Positions 26,501-41,500 of a stretch of DNA of 61,999 nucleotides are shown piece by piece. Position numbers and translations under genes: made by a program. The stretch comes from Nemertoderma westbladi (lineage: Eukaryota > Xenacoelomorpha > Nemertodermatida > Nemertodermatidae). The notes beneath the pieces were generated by a model that did not search any database, was not told the origin of the DNA, and saw only the letters and a program-made list of their open reading frames with translations. Position 1 is the first letter of the stretch; each line of letters starts with the position of its first letter. The stretch is from positions 1-61,999 of the forward strand of contig JAUCBJ010001495.1 of assembly GCA_032718475.1 (NCBI GenBank), in the 5' to 3' direction.

Positions 26501-29500
26501 ATTGTGATGAAGAGGCCACCATGTACTTTATGTATTCCTTCTGTAACTATTACTTTTATGTTATTGTGAAGAAGAGGCCACCATGTACTTTATGTATTCC
26601 TTTTGTAACTATTACCTTTAGGTTATTGTGAAGAAGAGGCCACCATGTACTTTATGTATTCCTTCTGTAACTATTACTTTTATGTTATTGTGAAGAAGAG
26701 GCCACCATGTACTTTATGTATTCCTTCTGTAACTATTACCTTTATGTTACTGTAAAGAAGAGGCCACCATGTACTTTATGTATTCCTTCTGTAACTATTA
26801 CCTTTATGTTATTGTGAAGAAGAGGCCACCATGTACTTTATGTATTCCTTCTGTAACTATTACCTTTAGGTTATTGTGATGAAGAGGCCACCATGTACTT
26901 TATGTATTCCTTCTGTAACTATTACTTTTATGTTATTGTGAAGAAGAGGCCACCATGTACTTTATGTATTCCTTCTGTAACTATTACCTTTAGGTTATTG
27001 TGAAGAAGAGGCCACCATGTACTTTATGTATTCCTTCTGTAACTATTACCTTTATGATATTGTGAAGAAGAGGCCACCATGTACTTTATGTATTCCTTCT
27101 GTAACTATTACCTTTATGTTATTGTGAAGAAGAGGCCACCATGTACTTTATGTATTCCTTCTGTAACTATTACCTTTAGGTTATTGTGAAGAAGAGGCCA
27201 CCATGTACTTTATGTATTCCTTCTGTAACTATTACCTTTATGTTATTGTGAAGAAGAGGCCACCATGTACTTTATGTATTCCTTCTGTAACTATTACTTT
27301 TATGTTATTGTGAAGAAGAGGCCACCATGTACTTTATGTATTCCTTCTGTAACTATTACCTTTATGTTACTGTAAAGAAGAGGCCACCATGTACTTTATG
27401 TATTCCTTCTGTAACTATTACCTTTATGTTATTGTGAAGAAGAGGCCACCATGTACTTTATGTATTCCTTCTGTAACTATTACCTTTAGGTTATTGTGAT
27501 GAAGAGGCCACCATGTACTTTATGTATTCCTTCTGTAACTATTACTTTTATGTTATTGTGAAGAAGAGGCCACCATGTACTTTATGTATTCCTTCTGTAA
27601 CTATTACCTTTATGTTATTGTGAAGAAGAGGCCACCATGTACTTTATGTATTCCTTCTGTAACTATTACCTTTAGGTTATTGTGATGAAGAGGCCACCAT
27701 GTACTTTATGTATTCCTTCTGTAACTATTACTTTTATGTTATTGTGAAGAAGAGGCCACCATGTACTTTATGTATTCCTTCTGTAACTATTACTTTTATG
27801 TTATTGTGAAGAAGAGGCCACCATGTACTTTATGTATTCCTTCTGTAACTATTACCTTTATGTTACTGTAAAGAAGAGGCCACCATGTACTTTATGTATT
27901 CCTTCTGTAACTATTACCTTTATGTTATTGTGAAGAAGAGGCCACCATGTACTTTATGTATTCCTTCTGTAACTATTACCTTTAGGTTATTGTGATGAAG
28001 AGGCCACCATGTACTTTATGTATTCCTTCTGTAACTATTACTTTTATGTTATTGTGAAGAAGAGGCCACCATGTACTTTATGTATTCCTTCTGTAACTAT
28101 TACCTTTAGGTTATTGTGAAGAAGAGGCCACCATGTACTTTATGTATTCCTTCTGTAACTATTACCTTTATGATATTGTGAAGAAGAGGCCACCATGTAC
28201 TTTATGTATTCCTTCTGTAACTATTACCTTTATGTTATTGTGAAGAAGAGGCCACCATGTACTTTATGTATTCCTTCTGTAACTATTACCTTTAGGTTAT
28301 TGTGAAGAAGAGGCCACCATGTACTTTATGTATTCCTTCTGTAACTATTACCTTTATGTTATTGTGAAGAAGAGTCCACCATGTACTTTATGTATTCCTT
28401 CTGTAACTATTACCTTTATGTTATTGTGAAGAAGAGGCCACCATGTACTTTATGTATTCCTTCTGTAACTATTACCTTTAGGTTATTGTGAAGAAGAGGC
28501 CACCATGTACTTTATGTATTCCTTCTGTAACTATTACCTTTAGGTTATTGTGATGAAGAGGCCACCATGTACTTTATGTATTCCTTCTAACTATTACTTT
28601 TAGGTTATTGTGAAGAAGAGGCCACCATGTAATTTATGTATTCCTTCTGTAACTATTACCTTTAGGTTATTGTGATGAAGAGGCCACCATGTACTTTATG
28701 TATTCCTTCTGTAACTATTACCTTTAGGTTATTGTGATGAAGAGGCCACCATGTACTTTATGTATTCCTTCTGTAACTATTACCTTTAGGTTATTGTGAT
28801 GAAGAGGCCACCATGTACTTTATGTATTCCTTCTGTAACTATTACCTTTAGGTTATTGTAAAGAAGAGGCCACCATGTACTTTATGTATTCCTTCTGTAA
28901 CTATTACCTTTAGGTTATTGTGATGAAGAGGCCACCATGTACTTTATGTATTCCTTCTGTAACTATTAACTTTATGTTATTGTGAAGAAGAGGCCACCAT
29001 GTACTTTATGTATTCCTTCTGTAACTATTACCTTTAGGTTATTGTGATGAAGAGGCCACCATGTACTTTATGTATTCCTTCTGCAACTATTACCTTTATG
29101 TTACTGTAAAGAAGAGGCCACCATGTACTTTATGTATTCCTTTTGTAACTATTACCTTTAGGTTATTGTGAAGAAGAGACCACCATGTACTTTATGTATT
29201 CCTTCTGTAACTATTACCTTTAGGTTATTGTGATGAAGAGGCCACCATGTACTTGATGTATTCCTTCTGTAACTATTACCTTTATGTTATTGTGAAGAAG
29301 AGGCCACCATGTACTTTATGTATTCCTTCTGTAACTATTACCTTTAGGTTATTGTGAAGAAGAGGCCACCATGTACTTTATGTATTCCTTCTGTAACTAT
29401 TACCTTTAGGTTATTGTGAAGAAGAGGCCACCATGTACTTTATGTATTCCTTCTGTAACTATTACCTTTATGTTACTGTAAAGAAGAGGCCACCATGTAC

Positions 29501-32500
29501 TTTATGTATTCCTTCTGTAACTATTACCCTTAGGTTATTGTGATGAAGAGGCCACCATGTACTTTATGTATTCCTTCTGTAACTATTACCTTTATGTTAT
29601 TGTGAAGAAGAGGCCACCATGTACTTTATGTATTCCTTCTGTAACTATTACCTTTAGGTTATTGTGATGAAGAGGCCACCATGTACTTTATGTATTCCTT
29701 CTGTAACTATTACCTTTATGTTATTGTGAAGAAGAGGCCACCATGTACTTTATGTATTCCTTCTGTAACTATTACCTTTAGGTTATTGTGATGAAGAGGC
29801 CACCATGTACTTTATGTATTCCTTCTGTAACTATTACCTTTAGGTTATTGTGATGAAGAGGCCACCATGTACTTTATGTATTCCTTTTGTAACTATTACC
29901 TTTAGGTTATTGTGAAGAAGAGGCCACCATGTACTTTATGTATTCCTTCTGTAACTATTACCTTTATGTTATTGTGAAGAAGAGGCCACCATGTAATTTA
30001 TGTATTCCTTCTGTAACTATTACCTTTAGGTTATTGTGATGAAGAGGCCACCATGTACTTTAGGTATTCCTTCTGTAACTATTACCTTTAGGTTATTGTG
30101 AAGAAGAGGCCACCATGTACATTATGTATTCCTTCTGTAACTATTATCTTTATGTTATTGTGAAGAAGAGGCCACCATGTAATTTATGTATTCCTTCAGT
30201 AACTATTACTTTTAGGTTATTGTGAAGAAGAGGCCACCATGTACTTTATGTATTCCTTCTGTAACTATTACCTTTATGTTATTGTGAAGAAGAGGCCACC
30301 ATGTAATTTATGTATTCCTTCAGTAACTATTACTTTTAGGTTATTGTGAAGAAGAGGCCACCATGTACTTTATGTATTCCTTCTGTAACTATATTACTTT
30401 TAGGTTATTGTGAAGAAGAGGCCACCATGTACTTTATGTATTCCTTCTGTAACTATTACCTTTATGTTATTGTGAAGAAGAGGCCACCATGTACTTTATG
30501 TATTCCTTCTGTAACTATTACCCTTATGTTATTGTGAAGAAGAGGCCACCATGTAATTTATGTATTCCTTCAGTAACTATTACTTTTAGGTTATTGTGAA
30601 GAAGAGGCCACCATGTACTTTATGTATTCCTTCTGTAACTATTACCTTTATGTTATTGTGAAGAAGAGGCCACCATGTAATTTATGTATTCCTTCAGTAA
30701 CTATTACTTTTAGGTTATTGTGAAGAAGAGGCCACCATGTACTTTATGTATTCCTTCTGTAACTATTACCTTTAGGTTATTGTGAAGAAGAGGCCACCAT
30801 GTACTTTATGTATTCCTTCTGTAACTATTACCTTTAGGTTATTGTGAAGAAGAGGCCACCATGTACTTTATGTATTCCTTCTGTAACTATTACCTTTATG
30901 TTATTGTGAAGAAGAGGCCACCATGTAATTTATGTATTCCTTCAGTAACTATTACTTTTAGGTTATTGTGAAGAAGAGGCCACCATGTATTTTATGTATT
31001 CCTTCTGTAACTATTACCTTTATGTTATTGTGAAGAAGAGGCCACCATGTACTTTATGTATTCCTTCTGTAACTATTACCTTTATGTTATTGTGAAGAAG
31101 AGGCCACCATGTAATTTATGTATTCCTTCAGTAACTATTACTTTTAGGTTATTGTGAAGAAGAGGCCACCATGTACTTTATGTATTCCTTCTGTAACTAT
31201 TACCTTTAGGTTATTGTGAAGAAGAGGCCACCATGTACTTTATGTATTCCTTCTGTAACTATTACCTTTATGTTATTGTGAAGAAGAGGCCACCATGTAA
31301 TTTATGTATTCCTTCAGTAACTATTACTTTTAGGTTATTGTGAAGAAGAGGCCACCATGTACTTTATGTATTCCTTCTGTAACTATTACCTTTAGGTTAT
31401 TGTGAAGAAGAGGCCACCATGTACTTTATGTATTCCTTCTGTAACTATTACCTTTATCTTATTGTGAAGAAGAGGCCACCATGTAATTTATGTATTCCTT
31501 CAGTAACTATTACTTTTAGGTTATTGTGAAGAAGAGGCCACCATGTACTTTATGTATTCCTTCTGTAACTATTACCTTTAGGTTATTGTGAAGAAGAGGC
31601 CACCATGTACTTTATGTATTCCTTCTGTAACTATATTACCTTTAGGTTATTGTGAAGAAGAGGCCACCATGTACTTTATGTATTCCTTCTGTAACTATAT
31701 TACCTTTAGGTTATTGTGATGAAGAGGCCACCATGTACTTTATGGATTCCTTCTAACTATTACTTTTAGGTTATTGTGAAGAAGAGGCCACCATGTACTT
31801 TATGGATTCCTTCTAACTATTACTTTTAGGTTATTGTGAAGAAGAGGCCACCATGTACTTTATGTATTCCTTCTGTAACAATATTACCTTTAGGTTATTG
31901 TGAAGAAGAGGCCACCATGTACTTTATGTATTCCTTCTATAACTATTACCTTTAGGTTATTGTGAAGAAGAGGCCACCATGTACTTTATGTATTCCTTCT
32001 GTAACTATTACCTTTAGGTTATTGTGATGAAGAGGCCACCATGTACTTTATGTATTCCTTCGAACTATTACTTTTAGGTTATTGTGAAGAAGAGGCCACC
32101 ATGTACTTTATGTATTCCTTCTGTAACTATATTACCTTTAGGTTATTGTGAAGAAGAGGCCACCATGTACTTTATGTATTCCTTCTGTAACTATTACCTT
32201 TAGGTTATTGTGAAGAAGAGGCCACCATGTACTTTATGTATTCCTTCTGTAACTATTACCTTTATGTTATTGTGAAGAAGAGGCCACCATGTACTTTATG
32301 TATTCCTTCTGTAACTATTACTTTTAGGTTATTGTGAAGAAGAGGCCACCATGTACTTTATGTATTCCTTCTGTAACTATTGCTTTTAGGTTATTGTGAA
32401 GAAGAGGCCACCATGTACTTTATGTATTCCTTCTGTAACTATTACTTTTAGGTTATTGTTGTGAAGAAGAGGCCACCATGTACTTTATGTATTCCTTCTG

Positions 32501-35500
32501 TAACTATTACCTTTATGTTATTGTGAAGAAGAGGCCACCATGTACTTTATGTATTCCTTCTGTAACTATTACCTTTATGTTATTGTGAAGAAGAGGCCAC
32601 CATGTACTTTATGTATTCCTTCTGTAACTATTACCTTTAGGTTATTGTGATGAAGAGGCCACCATGTACTTTATGTATTCCTTCTGTAACTATTATCTTT
32701 AGGTTATTGTGAAGAAGAGGCCACCATGTACTTTATGTATTCCTTCTGTAACTATTACCTTTATGTTATTGTGAAGAAGAGGCCACCATGTAATTTATGT
32801 ATTCCTTCTGTAACTATTACCTTTAGGTTATTGTGATGAAGAGGCCACCATGTACTTTATGTATTCCTTCAGTAAATATTACCTTTATGTTATTGTGAAG
32901 AAGAGGCCACCATGTACTTTATGTATTCCTTCTGTAACTATTACCTTTATGTTACTGTAAAGAAGACGCCACCATGTACTTTATGTATTCCTTCTGTAAC
33001 TATTACCTTTATGTTATTGTGAAGAAGAGGCCACCATGTACTTTATGTATTCCTTCTGTAACTATTACCTTTAGGTTATTGTGATGAAGAGGCCACCATG
33101 TACTTTATGTATTCCTTCTAACTATTACTTTTAGGTTATTGTGAAGAAGAGGCCACCATGTACTTTATGTATTCCTTCTGTAACTATTACCTTTATGTTA
33201 TTGTGAAGAAGAGGCCACCATGTAATTTATGTATTCCTTCTGTAACTATTACCTTTAGGTTATTGTGAAGAAGAGGCCACCATGTACTTTATGTATTCCT
33301 TCTGTAACTATTACCTTTAGGTTATTGTGAAGAAGAGGCCACCATGTACTTTATATTTTCCTTCAGTAACTATTACCTTTATGTTATTGTGAAGAAGAGG
33401 CCACCATGTACTTTATGTATTCCTTCTGTAACTATTACCTTTAGGTTATTGTGAAGAAGAGGCCACCATGTACTTTATGTATTCCTTCTGTAAATATTAC
33501 CTTTAGGTTATTGTGAAGAAGAGGCCACCATCTACTTTATGTATTCCTTCTGTAAATATTACCTTTAGGTTATTGTGAAGAAGAGGCCACCATGTACTTT
33601 ATGTATTCCTTCTGTAAATATTACCTTTAGGTTATTGTGAAGAAGAGGCCACCATGTACTTTATGTATTCCTTCTGTAACTATTACCTTTAGGTTATTGT
33701 GATGAAGAGGCCACCATGTACTTTATGTATTCCTTCTGTAACTATTACCTTTAGGTTATTGTGATGAAGAGGCCACCATGTACTTTATGTATTCCTTCTA
33801 ACTATTACTTTTAGGTTATTGTGAAGAAGAGGCCACCATGTACTTTATGTATTCCTTCTGTAACTATATTACCTTTAGGTTATTGTGAAGAAGAGGCCAC
33901 CATGTACTTTATGTATTCCTTCTGTAACTATATTACCTTTAGGTTATTGTGATGAAGAGGCCACCATGTACTTTATGTATTCCTTCAGTAACTATTACTT
34001 TTAGGTTATTGTGAAGAAGAGGCCACCATGTACTTTATGTATTCCTTCTGTAACTATTACATTTAGGTTATTGTGAAGAAGAGGCCACCATGTACTTTAT
34101 GTATTCCTTCTGTAACTATTACCTTTAGGTTATTGTGATGAAGAGGCCACCATGTACTTTATGTATTCCTTCTGTAACTATTATCTTTAGGTTATTGTGA
34201 AGAAGAGGCCACCATGTACTTTATGTATTCCTTCTGTAACTATTACCTTTATGTTATTGTGAAGAAGAGGCCACCATGTAATTTATGTATTCCTTCTGTA
34301 ACTATTACCTTTAGGTTATTGTGATGAAGAGGCCACCATGTACTTTATGTATTCCTTCAGTAAATATTACCTTTATGTTATTGTGAAGAAGACGCCACCA
34401 TGTACTTTATGTATTCCTTCTGTAACTATTACCTTTATGTTATTGTGAAGAAGAGGCCACCATGTACTTTATGTATTCCTTCTGTAACTATTACCTTTAG
34501 GTTATTGTGATGAAGAGGCCACCATGTACTTTATGTATTCCTTCTAACTATTACTTTAAGGTTATTGTGAAGAAGAGGCCACCATGTACTTTATGTATTC
34601 CTTCTGTAACTATTACCTTTATGTTATTGTGAAGAAGAGGCCACCATGTAATTTATGTATTCCTTCAGTAACTATTACTTTTAGGTTATTGTGAAGAAGA
34701 GGCCACCATGTACTTTATGTATTCCTTCTGTAACTATTACCTTTAGGTTATTGTGAAGAAGAGGCCACCATGTACTTTATGTATTCCTTCTGTAACTATA
34801 TTACCTTTAGGTTATTGTGAAGAAGAGGCCACCATGTACTTTATGTATTCCTTCTGTAACTATTACCTTTATGTTATTGTGATGAAGAGGCCACCATGTA
34901 CTTTATGTATTCCTTCTGTAATTATTACCTTTAGGTTATTGTGAAGAAGAGGCCACCATGTACTTTATGTATTCCTTCTGTAACTATATTACCTTTATGT
35001 TATTGTGAAGAAGAGGCCACCATGTACTTTATGTATTCCTTCTGTAACTATTACCTTTATGTTATTGTGATGAAGAGGCCACCATGTACTTTATGTATTC
35101 CTTCTGTAATTATTACCTTTAGGTTATTGTGAAGAAGAGGCCACCATGTACTTTATGTATTCCTTCTGTAACTATTACCTTTAGGTTATTGTGAAGAAGA
35201 GGCCACCATGTACTTTATATTTTCCTTCAGTAACTATTACCTTTATGTTATTGTGAAGAAGAGGCCACCATGTACTTTATGGATTCCTTCTAACTATTAC
35301 TTTTAGGTTATTGTGAAGAAGAGGCCACCATGTACTTTATGTATTCCTTCTAACTATTACTTTTAGGTTATTGTGAAGAAGAGGCCACCATGTACTTTAT
35401 GTATTCCTTCTGTAACTATATTACCTTTAGGTTATTGTGAAGAAGAGGCCACCATGTACTTTATGTATTCCTTCTATAACTATTACCTTTAGGTTATTGT

Positions 35501-38500
35501 GAAGAAGAGGCCACCATGTACTTTATGTATTCCTTCTGTAACTATTACCTTTAGGTTATTGTGATGAAGAGGCCACCATGTACTTTATGTATTCCTTCGA
35601 ACTATTACTTTTAGGTTATTGTGAAGAAGAGGCCACCATGTACTTTATGTATTCCTTCTGTAACTATATTACCTTTAGGTTATTGTGAAGAAGAGGCCAC
35701 CATGTACTTTATGTATTCCTTCTGTAACTATTACTTTTAGGTTATTGTGAAGAAGAGGCCACCATGTACTTTATGTATTCCTTCTGTAACTATTACCTTT
35801 AGGTTATTGTGAAGAAGAGGCCACCATGTACTTTATGTATTCCTTCTGTAACTATTACCTTTATGTTATTGTGAAGAAGAGGCCACCATGTACTTTATGT
35901 ATTCCTTCTGTAACTATTACTTTTAGGTTATTGTGAAGAAGAGGCCACCATGTACTTTATGTATTCCTTCTGTAACTATTACTTTTAGGTTATTGTGAAG
36001 AAGAGGCCACCATGTACTTTATGTATTCCTTCTGTAACTATTACTTTTAGGTTATTGTTGTGAAGAAGAGGCCACCATGTACTTTATGTATTCCTTCTGT
36101 AACTATTACCTTTATGTTATTGTGAAGAAGAGGCCACCATGTACTTTATGTATTCCTTCTGTAACTATTACCTTTATGTTATTGTGAAGAAGAGGCCACC
36201 ATGTACTTTATGTATTCCTTCTGTAACTATTACCTTTAGGTTATTGTGATGAAGAGGCCACCATGTACTTTATGTATTCCTTCTGTAACTATTATCTTTA
36301 GGTTATTGTGAAGAAGAGGCCACCATGTACTTTATGTATTCCTTCTGTAACTATTACCTTTATGTTATTGTGAAGAAGAGGCCACCATGTAATTTATGTA
36401 TTCCTTCTGTAACTATTACCTTTAGGTTATTGTGATGAAGAGGCCACCATGTACTTTATGTATTCCTTCAGTAAATATTACCTTTATGTTATTGTGAAGA
36501 AGAGGCCACCATGTACTTTATGGATTCCTTCTAACTATTACTTTTAGGTTATTGTGAAGAAGAGGCCACCATGTACTTTATGTATTCCTTCTAACTATTA
36601 CTTTTAGGTTATTGTGAAGAAGAGGCCACCATGTACTTTATGTATTCCTTCTGTAACTATATTACCTTTAGGTTATTGTGAAGAAGAGGCCACCATGTAC
36701 TTTATGTATTCCTTCTATAACTATTACCTTTAGGTTATTGTGAAGAAGAGGCCACCATGTACTTTATGTATTCCTTCTGTAACTATTACCTTTAGGTTAT
36801 TGTGATGAAGAGGCCACCATGTACTTTATGTATTCCTTCGAACTATTACTTTTAGGTTATTGTGAAGAAGAGGCCACCATGTACTTTATGTATTCCTTCT
36901 GTAACTATATTACCTTTAGGTTATTGTGAAGAAGAGGCCACCATGTACTTTATGTATTCCTTCTGTAACTATTACTTTTAGGTTATTGTGAAGAAGAGGC
37001 CACCATGTACTTTATGTATTCCTTCTGTAACTATTACCTTTAGGTTATTGTGAAGAAGAGGCCACCATGTACTTTATGTATTCCTTCTGTAACTATTACC
37101 TTTATGTTATTGTGAAGAAGAGGCCACCATGTACTTTATGTATTCCTTCTGTAACTATTACTTTTAGATTATTGTGAAGAAGAGGCCACCATGTACTTTA
37201 TGTATTCCTTCTGTAACTATTACTTTTAGGTTATTGTGAAGAAGAGGCCACCATGTACTTTATGTATTCCTTCTGTAACTATTACTTTTAGGTTATTGTT
37301 GTGAAGAAGAGGCCACCATGTACTTTATGTATTCCTTCTGTAACTATTACCTTTATGTTATTGTGAAGAAGAGGCCACCATGTACTTTATGTATTCCTTC
37401 TGTAACTATTACCTTTATGTTATTGTGAAGAAGAGGCCACCATGTACTTTATGTATTCCTTCTGTAACTATTACCTTTAGGTTATTGTGATGAAGAGGCC
37501 ACCATGTACTTTATGTATTCCTTCTGTAACTATTATCTTTAGGTTATTGTGAAGAAGAGGCCACCATGTACTTTATGTATTCCTTCTGTAACTATTACCT
37601 TTATGTTATTGTGAAGAAGAGGCCACCATGTAATTTATGTATTCCTTCTGTAACTATTACCTTTAGGTTATTGTGATGAAGAGGCCACCATGTACTTTAT
37701 GTATTCCTTCAGTAAATATTACCTTTATGTTATTGTGAAGAAGACGCCACCATGTACTTTATGTATTCCTTCTGTAACTATTACCTTTATGTTATTGTGA
37801 AGAAGAGGCCACCATGTACTTTATGTATTCCTTCTGTAACTATTACCTTTAGGTTATTGTGATGAAGAGGCCACCATGTACTTTATGTATTCCTTCTAAC
37901 TATTACTTTAAGGTTATTGTGAAGAAGAGGCCACCGTGTACTTTATGTATTCCTTCTGTAACTATTACCTTTATGTTATTGTGAAGAAGAGGCCACCATG
38001 TAATTTATGTATTCCTTCAGTAACTATTACTTTTAGGTTATTGTGAAGAAGAGGCCACCATGTACTTTATGTATTCCTTCTGTAACTATTACCTTTAGGT
38101 TATTGTGAAGAAGAGGCCACCATGTACTTTATGTATTCCTTCTGTAACTATATTACCTTTAGGTTATTGTGAAGAAGAGGCCACCATGTACTTTATGTAT
38201 TCCTTCTGTAACTATTACCTTTATGTTATTGTGATGAAGAGGCCACCATGTACTTTATGTATTCCTTCTGTAATTATTACCTTTAGGTTATTGTGAAGAA
38301 GAGGCCACCATGTACTTTATGTATTCCTTCTGTAACTATTACCTTTAGGTTATTGTGAAGAAGAGGCCACCATGTACTTTATATTTTCCTTCAGTAACTA
38401 TTACCTTTATGTTATTGTGAAGAAGAGGCCACCATGTACTTTATGTATTCCTTCTGTAACTATTACCTTTAGGTTATTGTGAAGAAGAGGCCACCATGTA

Positions 38501-41500
38501 CTTTATGTATTCCTTCTGTAAATATTACCTTTAGGTTATTGTGAAGAAGAGGCCACCATGTACTTTATGTATTCCTTCTGTAAATATTACCTTTAGGTTA
38601 TTGTGAAGAAGAGGCCACCATGTACTTTATGTATTCCTTCTGTAAATATTACCTTTAGGTTATTGTGAAGAAGAGGCCACCATGTACTTTATGTATTCCT
38701 TCTGTAACTATTACCTTTAGGTTATTGTGATGAAGAGGCCACCATGTACTTTATGTATTCCTTCTGTAACTATTACCTTTAGGTTATTGTGATGAAGAGG
38801 CCACCATGTACTTTATGTATTCCTTCTAACTATTACTTTTAGGTTATTGTGAAGAAGAGGCCACCATGTACTTTATGTATTCCTTCTGTAACTATATTAC
38901 CTTTAGGTTATTGTGAAGAAGAGGCCACCATGTACTTTATGTATTCCTTCTGTAACTATATTACCTTTAGGTTATTGTGATGAAGAGGCCACCATGTACT
39001 TTATGTATTCCTTCAGTAACTATTACTTTTAGGTTATTGTGAAGAAGAGGCCACCATGTGCTTTATGTATTCCTTCTGTAACTAGTACCTTTAGGTTATT
39101 GTGAAGAAGAGGCCACCATGTGCTTTATGTATTCCTTCTGTAACTATATTACCTTTAGGTTATTGTGATGAAGAGGCCACCATGTACTTTATGTATTCCT
39201 TCAGTAACTATTACTTTTAGGTTATTGTGAAGAAGAGGCCACCATGTACTTTATGTATTCCTTCTGTAACTATATTACCTTTAGGTTATTGTGATGAAGA
39301 GGCCACCATGTACTTTATGTATTCCTTCAGTAACTATTACTTTTAGGTTATTGTGAAGAAGAGGCCACCATGTACTTTATGTATTCCTTCTGTAACTATT
39401 ACCTTTAGGTTATTGTGATGAAGAGGCCACCATGTACTTTATGTATTCCTTCTGTAACTATATTACCTTTAGGTTATTGTTAAGAAGAGGCCACCATGTA
39501 CTTTATGTATTCCTTCTGTAACTATTACCTTTATGTTATTGTGAAGAAGAGGCCACCATGTACTTTATGTATTCCTTCTGTAACTATTACCTTTAGGTTA
39601 TTGTGATGAAGAGGCCACCATGTACTTTATGTATTCCTTCTGTAACTATATTACCTTTAGGTTATTGTGAAGAAGAGGCCACCATGTACTTTATGTATTC
39701 CTTCTGTAAGTATTACTTTTAGGTTATTGTGAAGAAGAGGCCACCATGTACTTTATGTATTCCTTCAGTAAATATTACCTTTAGGTTATTGTGAAGAAGA
39801 GGCCACCGTGTACTTTATGTATTCCTTCTGTAACTATTACTTTTAGGTTATTGTGAAGAAGAGGCCACCATGTACTTTATGTATTCCTTCTGTAACTATT
39901 ACTTGTATGTTATTGTGAAGAAGAGGCCACCATGTACTTTATGTATTCCTTCTGTAACTATTACCTTTATGTTATTGTGAAGAAGAGGCCACCATGTACT
40001 TTATGTATTCCTTCTGTAACTATTACCTTTAGGTTATTGTGAAGAAGAGGCCACCATGTACTTTATGTATTCCTTCTGTAACTATTACATTTATGTTATT
40101 GTGAAGAAGAGGCCACCATGTACTTTATGTATTCCTTCTGTAACTATTACCTTTAGGTTATTGTGAAGAAGAGGCCACCATGTACTTTATGTATTCCTTC
40201 TGTAACTATTACTTGTATGTTATTGTGAAGAAGAGGCCACCATGTACTTTATGTATTCCTTCTGTAACTATTACCTTTATGTTATTGTGAAGAAGAGGCC
40301 ACCATGTACTTTATGTATTCCTTCTGTAACTATTACCTTTAGGTTATTGTGAAGAAGAGGCCACCATGTACTTTATGTATTCCTTCTGTAACTATTACAT
40401 TTATGTTATTGTGAAGAAGAGGCCACCATGTACTTTATGTATTCCTTCTGTAACTATTACCTTTAGGTTATTGTGAAGAAGAGGCCACCATGTACTTTAT
40501 GTATTCCTTCTGTAACTATTACCTTTCTGTTATTGTGAAGAAGAGGCCACCATGTACTTTATGTATTCCTTCAGTAAATATTACCTTTAGGTTATTGTGA
40601 AGAAGAGGCCACCATGTACTTTATGTATTCCTTCTGTAACTATTACTTTTAGGTTATTGTGAAGAAGAGGCCACCATGTACTTTATGTATTCCTTCTGTA
40701 ACTATTACCTTTATGTTATTGTGAAGAAGAGACCACCATGTACTTTATGTATTCCTTCTGTAACTATCACCTTTATGTTATTGTGAAGAAGAGGCCACCA
40801 TGTACTTTATGTATTCCTTCTGTTACTATTACCTTTAGGTTATTGTGAAGAAGAGGCCACAATGTACTTTATGTATTCCTTCTGTAACTATTACCTTTAT
40901 GTTATTGTGAAGAAGAGGCCACCATGTACTTTATGTATTCCTTCTGTAACTATTACCTTTATGTTATTGTGAAGAAGAGGCCACCATGTACTTTATGTAT
41001 TCCTTCTGTAACTATTACCTTTAGGTTATTGTGAAGAAGAGGCCACAATGTACTTTATGTATTCCTTCTGTAACTATTACCTTTATGTTATTGTGAAGAA
41101 GAGGCCACAATGTACTTTATGTATTCCTTCTGTAACTATTACCTTTATGTTATTGTGAAGAAGAGGCCACCATGTACTTTATGTATTCCTTCTGTAACTA
41201 TTACCTTTATGTTATTGTGAAGAAGAGGCCACCATGTACTTTATGTATTCCTTCTGTAACTATTACTTTTAGGTTATTGTAAAGAAGAGGCCACCATGTA
41301 CTTTATGTATTCCTTCTGTAACTATTACCTTTAGGTTATTGTGAAGAAGAGGCCACCATGTACTTTATGTATTCCTTCTGTAACTATTACCTTTATGTTA
41401 TTGTGAAGAAGAGGCCACCATGTACTTTATGTATTCCTTCTGTAACTATTACCTTTATGTTATTGTGAAGAAGAGGCCACCATGTACTTTATGTATTCCT

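Noticed and set aside
22059-38296. Repeated 63-78 codon frames in the array (e.g. 22059, 23671, 23983, 25097, 30346, 34753, 34941, 38105) as genes
   Set aside because: They are chance frames through 3-5 minisatellite units; they appear only where TTTATG replaces TTTAG and where units of unusual length set the phase.
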